NCBI GenBank assembly: GCA_937901895.1
Contig: CALGTD010000061.1
Location: 1-31,825, forward strand
Direction: 5' to 3'
Length of the DNA stretch: 31,825 nucleotides
From: an uncultured Spartobacteria bacterium
GTDB taxonomy: Bacteria; Verrucomicrobiota; Verrucomicrobiia; Chthoniobacterales; JAATET01
The position numbers were made by a program, and so were the translations under genes. Shown here piece after piece: positions 1 through 6,764 of the stretch (position 1 is its first letter; every line of letters starts with the position of its first letter). The notes under the pieces were generated by a model that was given only the letters and a program-made list of their open reading frames with translations, was not told the DNA's origin and searched no databases.

Positions 1-377
1 CCGTCCGCGCCCGCAGCCGCTGCGTCGGCGTGGAAGCGGTCGAAGCCATAGGTGTAGACGGGGTTCAGGTAGGTGAAGAGGACGATCGGGATTTCCGACT
101 GCCGGCGGATGGTTCGAACGCTCTCGAGCACTCCTGCAACCGTGGTTCCGGCGGCGAGTGCACGGCCCGATGCGGCCTGGATTGTGGGGCCGTCGGCGAG
201 GGGATCTGAAAAGGGGATGCCAAGTTCCACGATGTCGACGCCTGCGCGCTCGAGGGTGTGGACGAGTTCAACGGTCGCGTCGAGATGGGGATCTCCCGCG
301 GTGAGATAGGCGATGAACGCAGCCTGGCGTTCGTGGCGGAGTCGGTCGAAGCAGGCTTCGATGCGGTTTGCGGTCAT
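1..377 (-). CDS. trpA: Tryptophan synthase alpha subunit, 5' part (runs off window)
   Basis: The alpha subunit cleaves indole-3-glycerol phosphate to indole and glyceraldehyde 3-phosphate, and passes indole to TrpB. The first 125 residues are visible and read from ATG at 377; the rest lies beyond base 1. The product has the family start AFIAYLTAGDP (about residues 19-29), then VELGIPFSDPLADGP, which carries the catalytic Glu and Asp, and LFTYLNPVYTYG near residues 97-108. The gene is intact as far as seen. TrpB usually lies just upstream of trpA on the same strand; here the upstream neighbour is a divergent glycoside hydrolase gene, so trpA must be transcribed from the short spacer at 378-448. 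Confidence 0.95.
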   Translation of the reverse strand, partial: MTANRIEACFDRLRHERQAAFIAYLTAGDPHLDATVELVHTLERAGVDIVELGIPFSDPLADGPTIQAASGRALAAGTTVAGVLESVRTIRRQSEIPIVLFTYLNPVYTYGFDRFHADAAAAGAD

Positions 378-448
378 GCGGAGAATGTCCAAAGCAGCAG
401 GACGGGACGGACATTGTCAAGTGGACCGCCGCAGGCTTATCTGACCGC
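378..448. promoter_or_regulatory. Divergent spacer between trpA and the GH1 gene
   Basis: These 71 bases must hold the promoter of trpA (minus) and probably that of the GH1 gene (plus). On the minus strand TTGACA lies at 420-415, a perfect -35 hexamer, but no good -10 follows at 16-18 bases. On the plus strand the overlapping TTGTCA (414-419) is followed after 18 bases by TATCTG (438-443), which would start transcription almost at the GTG. The site is inferred from hexamer matches only. Confidence 0.3.
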
Positions 449-1813
449 GTGAAATTTCCCCCCTTGATTGTTCTTGTGCTGGCTGCAGCGGTTTCCAGTG
501 GATGCATCGCCCCGCCGAAGGTCCCGGAGACCAGCGCCGCGCAGCGCGAGCAATGGGCGAAGGTGAAAACGGGCCCCTTTGCGTGGGGGATTTCGACGAG
601 CAGCTATCAATACGAGGACCCCGACGTCACGCCGTCCGACGATTTCACGACCGACTGGGACATCATGGTCGCGCAGGGCGGCGCGCCGGAGAAGGGAAAC
701 GCCCTCTACTCGTGGAGCGATTTCGAAAAGGACCTGACCGCGTTGAAGAAGATCGGAGTTACGCATTACCGGTTCAGTCTCGAGTGGGCGCGGATCGAGC
801 CCTCTCCAGGCGTCTACGATGAGGCCGCGATCTCCCGCTACGTCGGCATGGCGCGCAAGCTGAAGGCCGCGGGCATCGAGCCGGTCGTGTGCCTGTGGCA
901 CTTCACATTTCCCGGCTGGCTCTATGACACGAAGAAACCGGGACGGTCGAACTGGCTGCATCCGTTGTTTGCCGAGCGGTGGCGCGCCTATGTCGAAAAG
1001 ATCGTCGTGGCGATGGGGCCGGGCGTTCGTTTCTATGCACCGCAGAACGAGCCGAACGGGCAGATCACGACGGCCTACATCGGTGACATGTGGCCACCGC
1101 GCCAGATCCTGAACTTCGGCAACTACGACAAGGCGATCGACGCCAGCTCGGCGGCGTTTCGGGATGCGGCGGCGATCATTCGCCGGAAGAATCGGCGGGC
1201 GATCGTGATGACGGTCGAGGCGCTGCCGTGGTGGAAGAAGGGGTGGTTCGATCCGGCCGGCCTGTTCTGGAATTTCATGCAGCGGAGCAATTTCGACCAC
1301 CTCGATCGCGTCTATGAGACGGCGGATGTGATCGGATTCAACTACTACTATTCGCAGGTGGCCGCGCCGATCAGCATGCTCCTAATCGGCACGCATCACG
1401 GACACAACTACACGGAGATGGGCTGGGATATTGATCCCGAGGGCCTCTACAAGCAGATCGCGTTCGTCGGTGAGCGATTTGGGAAACCGATGATGATCAC
1501 CGAGAACGGCATCGCGACCGCGCACGACCGCCAGCGCATTCGCTACATCGACGAGCACCTTGCCGCCCTCGAGCGCGCGCGTGCGGACGGTTACGACGTG
1601 CGCGGCTATTTCCACTGGTCGCTTGCCGACAACTACGAGTGGCACTGGGGCTACAAGGCGACGTTCGGTCTGGCGCACATGAACCCGGAGACCCGCGATC
1701 GCGAGTTGAAACCTTCAGCCTATCACTACCGCGACATCATCCGGCGTGCGCGGCGGCACGGAGCCCCTCAGTTCGTGGATCGCGATTTGGATTTGGGGGC
1801 GGCAACCCGGTAG
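449..1813 (+). CDS. Family 1 glycoside hydrolase, predicted lipoprotein (beta-glucosidase type)
   Basis: A retaining GH1 enzyme that should release sugars from beta-glycosides outside the cytoplasm; the exact sugar cannot be told. The frame is open from ATG 368, but that start lies inside the trpA promoter and would bury the export signal. GTG at 449 gives VKFPPLIVLVLAAAVSSGC, a lipoprotein signal with the lipidated Cys at residue 19 (position -3 is Ser, slightly unusual). The 454-residue product has the acid/base Glu201 in QNEPN, the nucleophile Glu352 in ITENGIA, and the C-terminal GH1 signature YFHWSLADNYEWHWGY near 387-402. Length suits a full single-domain GH1. Its last 46 bases overlap the end of the convergent small lipoprotein gene. 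Confidence 0.9.
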   Translation: MKFPPLIVLVLAAAVSSGCIAPPKVPETSAAQREQWAKVKTGPFAWGISTSSYQYEDPDVTPSDDFTTDWDIMVAQGGAPEKGNALYSWSDFEKDLTALKKIGVTHYRFSLEWARIEPSPGVYDEAAISRYVGMARKLKAAGIEPVVCLWHFTFPGWLYDTKKPGRSNWLHPLFAERWRAYVEKIVVAMGPGVRFYAPQNEPNGQITTAYIGDMWPPRQILNFGNYDKAIDASSAAFRDAAAIIRRKNRRAIVMTVEALPWWKKGWFDPAGLFWNFMQRSNFDHLDRVYETADVIGFNYYYSQVAAPISMLLIGTHHGHNYTEMGWDIDPEGLYKQIAFVGERFGKPMMITENGIATAHDRQRIRYIDEHLAALERARADGYDVRGYFHWSLADNYEWHWGYKATFGLAHMNPETRDRELKPSAYHYRDIIRRARRHGAPQFVDRDLDLGAATR

Positions 1814-2184
1814 GCGTAGCCGCCGGGTGCCAATGCGTAGGACGTCGGCAGTTTCTCGCCGTTGAGCTCGGCTCCGGGCTTGAACTTGAGGAACAGGAAG
1901 CCGTCGATGCTCCACGCCGTTTCGACGAGTTGGGCGAACCACGGGATCGCGCTCAGTTCCTTCTCGGTCTCCGACGCCACCTTCATGGGACGGCCTTCGG
2001 TCCATCCCTCGCCGGTAAAGACGGACATCTTGTAACCACCGATGCCCTGGCTGATGCGGAAGCGCGGCACGCCGTTGGGCTGGTTGGAATAGTAGCCGGA
2101 AATCCCTCCGCTCGTGACGGGCACCGTGGCACAGCCGGAGAGAACGATCAGCGCAACGAGAACGGGGAGAGTTCGGGAGATCAT
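1768..2184 (-). CDS. Small lipoprotein of unknown function
   Basis: I do not recognise a family. The 138-residue product begins MISRTLPVLVALIVLSGCA, a clear lipoprotein signal with lipobox LSGC and the lipidated Cys at residue 18. The rest is a small soluble domain rich in Gly and aromatic residues (GGISGYYSNQPNGVPRF, GIGGYKMSVFTGEGW), probably a beta-rich fold in the periplasm or on the outer membrane. The frame stays open upstream, but that part overlaps the permease gene, so the ATG next to the signal peptide was chosen. It starts 47 bases after the permease stop and may be the last gene of the ABC operon. Its final 46 bases are antisense to the end of the GH1 gene. Confidence 0.75.
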   Translation of the reverse strand: MISRTLPVLVALIVLSGCATVPVTSGGISGYYSNQPNGVPRFRISQGIGGYKMSVFTGEGWTEGRPMKVASETEKELSAIPWFAQLVETAWSIDGFLFLKFKPGAELNGEKLPTSYALAPGGYAYRVAAPKSKSRSTN

Positions 2185-2231
2185 GCGGGAAAGGTTGCCC
2201 GCGAATTGGTGCGCGTCGATGAGATTTTCGA

Positions 2232-3935
2232 TCAGACGCGGAAGATGGCGCCGAGCTTTTTGCCGAGGATGAGACTCGCTCCAAGGATCGTCACTCCGAG
2301 GAAAACCATCGCCCATACACCAAGCGCGCTGGCAACGAAGCGGCCTTCGCCGAGGAGCTGGTAGAGCTCGTAGATGGCCTTGGTGATCGGGAAGTCCTGC
2401 TGCTTTTGGGCGAGAATGAGCGAGTCGCTGACCTCCAGCATCGCGAACGAAAATGCGAGCAGTCCGCCGGCCATGAGGTTTGCGGCGATGAGCGGGATCG
2501 TGATTTTGCGGAGCGTGCGAAGCGGCGGGCAACCCAGGTTTTGCGCCGCTTCCTCGAGGGTGACGCTCGTTTGCTGGAAGCCGGCGGCGGCGCTGCGGAC
2601 GACGTAGGGCAGCCGGCGCACGCTGTAGGCGATGACGAGAATAAGGAGCGGATCGGCGGCCGGGTTCATGAAGCCGAAGAGCTTTCCGGGTTGCGTCATT
2701 GCGAGGTAGCCGAAGGCGAGCACAAGGCCGGGAACAGCGAGGGGAAGCATTGCCATCGCGTCGAGGATCTGGCGGCCGGCGATCTTCGAGCGAACCACCA
2801 CGTAGGCGATGGCGATGCCCAGCACGATGTCGACGAGCGTCGCGAGCGATGCGTATTTCAGGCTGTTCCGGATCGAAGGCAACGTGAGGTCATGGCCGAG
2901 CGCGGTGTGGAAATGCTCGAGCGTCCAGCCCGTCGGGAGGATCGTGCCATACCAGTCGCGGGAAAAGGCGACCAGAATGACGCCAATGTGCGGCAGCACC
3001 GCGAGGAACGTCACGAACGTGAACGCCAGCGTGCAAAGCCATCCCTTCGCCGGAGGAAGTGGGCGCGGTCCGCCCTGGCTGGTCGCCTTGGCCATCATCG
3101 CATGGCTCGACCGTCCGAGCGTTAGCTTGCTGGTGGCGTAGAGAAGGATGGTCGAAACCAGCATCACCGCGACGAGTGCGAAGGGGAACGGGTTGCCGCC
3201 AATGTCCTTGATTCCACTGAAGATCTGGACCGACGTGACGCGCGAGAAATCGAACATGAGCGGCACGCCGAGTTCGGTGAATGCCCAGATGAACACGATC
3301 GTTCCGCCGGCGAAGAGGCCGGGCATGATGAGCGGAAGCGTGATCTTGTGGAACTTGCGGAAGCCGGTGCAGCCGAGGTTCTCCGCCGCCTCTTCCATGG
3401 CAGGGTCGACGTTCGCGAGCGCGGCGACGACGTTGAGATAGAGGATCGGATAGAGGTGCAACGCATTCATCACGACGACGCCGAACAGCCTGCTCTGGCC
3501 GAGCCAGTCGATTGGCGTGCCGGGATTCAGCAGTCCAATTGCCGCGAGCAGGGCATTGAAAGAGCCCTCCTGTCCGAGAATCTGTTTCACGCCGATCGCG
3601 CCGACGAACGGCGGCAGAATCATCGGGATGAGAATCAATGCGCCCAGAATCGATTTGCCCGGAAAGATCCAGCGATCGGTGAGCACGGCGAGCGGCAACG
3701 CGATGAGAACGGCTCCCGCGGTGCTGAAGACCGCCATCAGCACGGAATTCCAGAGCCCCTCGAGATAGATCGGGTTGCGAAAGACCTCGACCACGTAGGC
3801 AAACGTGAATCCACCGCCGGGAGCGCGAAACGCGCCGTTCACCGTCTCCCAGATCGGGAGTGCGAAGAAGAACAGGAAGAACGTCGCGGTGAGCGCGAAG
3901 ACCAGATGCGGACCGGTGAGGGGAAGCCTTTTCAT
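2232..3935 (-). CDS. ABC transporter permease, fused double-domain (FbpB type)
   Basis: Inner-membrane channel of a binding-protein-dependent importer. The 567-residue product is two MetI-type permease halves fused in tandem, as in Fe(III) permeases of the FbpB/SfuB type, with about 12 membrane segments. Each half has an EAA loop that contacts the ATPase: EEAAENLGCTGFRKFHK starting at residue 181 and EEAAQNLGCPPLRTLRK starting at 461. The near repetition of these loops shows the internal duplication. The chosen ATG gives a short N-terminus before the first membrane helix; earlier in-frame codons overlap the binding-protein gene. No Shine-Dalgarno site precedes it, and its ATG overlaps the stop of a 13-codon mini-gene (ATGA). 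The substrate is likely ferric iron or a similar small ligand but is not proven. Confidence 0.88.
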   Translation of the reverse strand: MKRLPLTGPHLVFALTATFFLFFFALPIWETVNGAFRAPGGGFTFAYVVEVFRNPIYLEGLWNSVLMAVFSTAGAVLIALPLAVLTDRWIFPGKSILGALILIPMILPPFVGAIGVKQILGQEGSFNALLAAIGLLNPGTPIDWLGQSRLFGVVVMNALHLYPILYLNVVAALANVDPAMEEAAENLGCTGFRKFHKITLPLIMPGLFAGGTIVFIWAFTELGVPLMFDFSRVTSVQIFSGIKDIGGNPFPFALVAVMLVSTILLYATSKLTLGRSSHAMMAKATSQGGPRPLPPAKGWLCTLAFTFVTFLAVLPHIGVILVAFSRDWYGTILPTGWTLEHFHTALGHDLTLPSIRNSLKYASLATLVDIVLGIAIAYVVVRSKIAGRQILDAMAMLPLAVPGLVLAFGYLAMTQPGKLFGFMNPAADPLLILVIAYSVRRLPYVVRSAAAGFQQTSVTLEEAAQNLGCPPLRTLRKITIPLIAANLMAGGLLAFSFAMLEVSDSLILAQKQQDFPITKAIYELYQLLGEGRFVASALGVWAMVFLGVTILGASLILGKKLGAIFRV

Positions 3936-3973
3936 CGAGACGTGGCTGGAGGGTTCGCGAACGCGTGATTCAT
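3932..3973 (-). CDS. 13-codon mini-gene between binding protein and permease
   Basis: ATG at 3973 begins a 13-codon frame (MNHAFANPPATSR) ending in TGA at 3934-3932. The ATG overlaps the stop of the binding-protein gene as ATGA, and its own stop overlaps the permease ATG, again as ATGA. A strong AAGGAGG lies 4 bases before its start, whereas the permease start has none. The likely role is to carry ribosomes across the gap and couple translation of the two large genes; the peptide itself need not matter. It could also be chance, since the AAGGAGG codes for the last residues of the binding protein. Confidence 0.45.
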   Translation of the reverse strand: MNHAFANPPATSR

Positions 3974-5553
3974 TTGCCCTCCTTCGCGAGTTGTTCGGCG
4001 CGGCGGTATTGCGCCCGGAAATGGTCGCCGAGGCGACGGGCAAGTTCGACTTCGACAAGCGGCGTGGAGCCGCGGAGGGCGGGGCGGATCTCGTTCTTCG
4101 CGATCGCGTAGTTCACCGCCGAGACGTCGGTGAATGTCGCGGTCGCCTCGGGCGGAAATCCGGCGTCGGCGAGCGCCTTCCATGCGGAGGCCTGCTCGTC
4201 GTGGGCATCGATGCAGCTCACGCGAATGATGAAGCGCAGGGCGGAAAAAAGCGGACCGGTCCAGGCTTCGTGATACGTGAAGGATTTCACCTCCTCGTAG
4301 GGGAACACCTCGGGGTCCGAGCGGAAGGCGGTGTATCGCGCCTCGTAGAGTTCCTTTCGCACGGGAAGCCGGCGCAGCGCGTAGCGAACCGGACCGCCCG
4401 GCGTCCCCACCTTGAAGTTCCACAGTTTCTGCCCTTCGATCGAGAGGACGAACGCGATGAACTCCCGGGCAACTTCCGCGTTTGGTGCTCCGCGGAGCAT
4501 CGCGATGGGATCGACACCGATTGATGATCCTCCGAGCGGAGTGAAATACTGGAGTCGGGAGGGTTCATCGCCAATTTGCACCGCGCCGCTCTGGAAGCGC
4601 CCGTAAAAGTCGATGCACATGCCGATGGCCGCGTCACCGAGCGCGACGTCCACGGGCACCTTGTTCGCCGCGTCGCTGAAATAGCGGGCGTTTGCGGAGG
4701 CCTTCATCAGGAGCTGGAGTCCGTTTTTCCAGCCTTCGGCAAGGGTCTCCTCCGTTGCCTCACCGCCGCCGGCTGCCAGCTGCATCTGCTGCTGGATGAC
4801 CATCTCGAACGCCTTTGCGGCGGAACCGCTTTTTGTCGGATCCGCGAGGGCGACCTGCTTTAGGAATCTCGGATTCGTGAGGTCGCTCCAGCTTGCGGGA
4901 ATCTCCGACACCCCAAGGCGGCGGAGGGAATCCGTGTTGTAGCAGATGCCGAATGCGGAAAGGCACGTGCCGATCCAGCGTCCCTCGGGATCGTAGTAGG
5001 GTTCGCCGGAAACCGACTGGGGAATGCTGGCATCGGTGAACCAGTCGGGATGCGCAGCGAGCATTCCGGAGTCCACGAGCGTGCCGAGCCGGGCCTGCTG
5101 GATGTAGTCGAACGCTCCGCCGCCAAAGAACACGTCGATGCCGATGCCGGCGCTGGAAGCGAGGAATGCCTTACGAGCCTCGCGTGCGCGAGGGCTGGCA
5201 TCCGGCGGAAGCGACGAATTCATGAACGCCCGGGAGACCTCATCGGTCCATTCGTGTCCCGACGCGCGCCATTCCCGCCGGAAGGCATTGGTGAACTCGC
5301 CCTGGAGATAGCGCGCGATCTCACTCGTGCCACCGATGAGCCGCCAGTCGATGCGCACAGTGCGTCCGGTCTTTGCCTTGTAATGCTCGGCGAATGCCCG
5401 GGTGAACTCGTAGCGGATCGACTCGATGTGCGGACTGATGACGACCAGGGTGTCGTCGGCCTCCGCCAGCAGGCTGGCCTTGGGCTTCAGCGCAAATGGC
5501 ACGCCGACCACGGCGGCGAGCACGGCGGCGACGAGCAGCAGGCGCGCGGTCAT
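3970..5553 (-). CDS. Membrane-anchored ABC substrate-binding protein, Fe(III)-type family
   Basis: Periplasmic binding component of the importer. The 527-residue product starts MTARLLLVAAVLAAVVGVPF, an N-terminal membrane segment without an obvious cleavage site or lipobox, so it is probably anchored. The next part (TLVVISPHIESIRYEFTRAF) is the usual opening of family-1 solute-binding proteins of the AfuA/FbpA kind. DPTKSGSAAKAFEM and the stretch AFGICYNTDSL are typical inner motifs. At 527 residues it is longer than the usual 330-360, with the additional length mostly in the C-terminal half. Its ATG overlaps the ATPase stop (ATGA), showing operon coupling. The ligand may be ferric iron, a phosphonate or another anion; the sequence does not decide. 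Confidence 0.85.
   Translation of the reverse strand: MTARLLLVAAVLAAVVGVPFALKPKASLLAEADDTLVVISPHIESIRYEFTRAFAEHYKAKTGRTVRIDWRLIGGTSEIARYLQGEFTNAFRREWRASGHEWTDEVSRAFMNSSLPPDASPRAREARKAFLASSAGIGIDVFFGGGAFDYIQQARLGTLVDSGMLAAHPDWFTDASIPQSVSGEPYYDPEGRWIGTCLSAFGICYNTDSLRRLGVSEIPASWSDLTNPRFLKQVALADPTKSGSAAKAFEMVIQQQMQLAAGGGEATEETLAEGWKNGLQLLMKASANARYFSDAANKVPVDVALGDAAIGMCIDFYGRFQSGAVQIGDEPSRLQYFTPLGGSSIGVDPIAMLRGAPNAEVAREFIAFVLSIEGQKLWNFKVGTPGGPVRYALRRLPVRKELYEARYTAFRSDPEVFPYEEVKSFTYHEAWTGPLFSALRFIIRVSCIDAHDEQASAWKALADAGFPPEATATFTDVSAVNYAIAKNEIRPALRGSTPLVEVELARRLGDHFRAQYRRAEQLAKEGK
3978..3984 (-). promoter_or_regulatory. Shine-Dalgarno site of the 13-codon mini-gene
   Basis: AAGGAGG on the minus strand, 4 bases before the ATG at 3973. 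It is the best match to the 16S rRNA tail that I noticed among the starts in this window. It is about 40 bases from the permease ATG, too far to serve it directly. Confidence 0.5.
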
Positions 5554-6620
5554 CGGCGCAGAACGACTACGTCGTCGGGAGCGGCGGCGGCGAACAACTC
5601 GCGGTCCTGCGGCCGGCGCGCGAGGTCGGGATTCAACTCGAAGATTTTCAGCGCAGGCCCGGCGGCGCACTGGAACTGGTATTGCGCGACCTCGCCGAGG
5701 TAGACGGATTCCCCGATGCGACCGGGTGCGGAGTTTGGGACGGCGGAAGGCTCGATCCGCCAGCATTCGGGCCGGATGGAAAGCGTGACCTCCTCTCCGG
5801 AAGCGGGTGTCCAGCCGGACTCTGCGATGACACCGTCGAATTTTCCGACCGCGGTTTCGACGCTCGCCCGTCCGTCACCACTTCCGAGAATGCGCCCGGA
5901 GAGAAAATTCGTTTCTCCGATAAAGTCGGCGACAACCCTCGAAACGGGCCTGCGATAGATGGTCTGCGGATCGCCAATCTGCGCGATGCGGCCGCCTTCG
6001 AGGATGGCCATGCGATCGGAAATCGACAGAGCCTCCTTCTGGTCGTGGGTGACGTAGATTGCGGTGAGTCCGAATTCCTTGCAGACGCGGCGGATCTCGG
6101 TGCGCATCTCGAGACGAAGCCTGGCGTCGAGGTTCGACAGCGGCTCGTCGAGCAGCAGGCAGCGCGGGCGAATGACGAGCGCGCGGGCGAGGGCGACCCG
6201 CTGCTGCTGGCCGCCGGAGAGCTGGGCGATCTTTCGGGATGCGTAGGACGCCATTTTCACCGATTCGAGCGCTTCGTTCACGCGACGGTCGATTTCCGGC
6301 TTCGGCACCTTCCGCTCGACGAGGCCGAATGCGACATTCTGCGCGACGGTCATGTGCGGCCAGAGCGCGTAGCTCTGAAACATCATTCCCGTGTTCCGCT
6401 TGTGAGGTGGCAGGTGGGTGACATCGTCGTTGTCGAAAAGGATGCGTCCCTGCTCGGGGATGTAGAACCCGGCGATGTTGCGCAGGAGGGTGGTCTTTCC
6501 GCAGCCGCTCGGTCCGAGGAGAAAGAACAGCTCGCCCGGCTCGATCCGGAAGGTGAGTCCGTCGAGGGCGACGTTCGCGCCGAACTTCTTGACGAGGTTT
6601 TCTATCGAAATCGAGATCAT
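5550..6620 (-). CDS. ABC transporter ATPase, FbpC/PotA type
   Basis: Cytoplasmic ATPase that drives the importer; first gene of the minus-strand operon. The 356-residue product has Walker A GPSGCGKT (36-43), Q-loop FQSYALWPH (81-89), signature LSGGQQQ (134-140), Walker B CLLLDEP (154-160) and the switch His192. After about residue 240 comes a C-terminal TOBE-like region (VTLSIRPECWRIEP), as in the Fe(III), spermidine and maltose importer ATPases. All catalytic motifs are intact. No Shine-Dalgarno site is visible before the ATG. It diverges from the hybrid histidine kinase gene across a 144-base spacer. Confidence 0.92.
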   Translation of the reverse strand: MISISIENLVKKFGANVALDGLTFRIEPGELFFLLGPSGCGKTTLLRNIAGFYIPEQGRILFDNDDVTHLPPHKRNTGMMFQSYALWPHMTVAQNVAFGLVERKVPKPEIDRRVNEALESVKMASYASRKIAQLSGGQQQRVALARALVIRPRCLLLDEPLSNLDARLRLEMRTEIRRVCKEFGLTAIYVTHDQKEALSISDRMAILEGGRIAQIGDPQTIYRRPVSRVVADFIGETNFLSGRILGSGDGRASVETAVGKFDGVIAESGWTPASGEEVTLSIRPECWRIEPSAVPNSAPGRIGESVYLGEVAQYQFQCAAGPALKIFELNPDLARRPQDRELFAAAAPDDVVVLRR

Positions 6621-6764
6621 CGCCGAGCGCTTTCGGTAGAGATTTCCGGGCGCTCCTGCAACTCCGCAGGCGACGGGGGATTGTTACGACCACGTGACAT
6701 CTGGGGCGGAAGGGCAGCAAGCCGCGTTCCAGCAGTCTTGCGCGGAGCGGGTGGAGTCGTGATA
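6621..6764. promoter_or_regulatory. Divergent spacer, ABC operon / hybrid kinase
   Basis: These 144 bases separate the first ABC gene (minus) from the kinase gene (plus) and should hold both promoters. I see a CACGTG palindrome at 6691-6696 next to TTGTTA (6681-6686), and GGTGGAG (6750-6756) as a likely ribosome binding site for the kinase. No convincing -35/-10 pair was found on either strand. Confidence 0.35.

Noticed and set aside
437..1300. Antisense frame opposite the GH1 gene
   Set aside because: Product is Arg-rich without family motifs; GH1 catalytic residues prove the other strand.
5496..6764. Open frame running upstream from the hybrid kinase gene to 5496
   Set aside because: It is antisense to the ABC ATPase gene, and the kinase has a clear start with ribosome site and first membrane segment at 6765.
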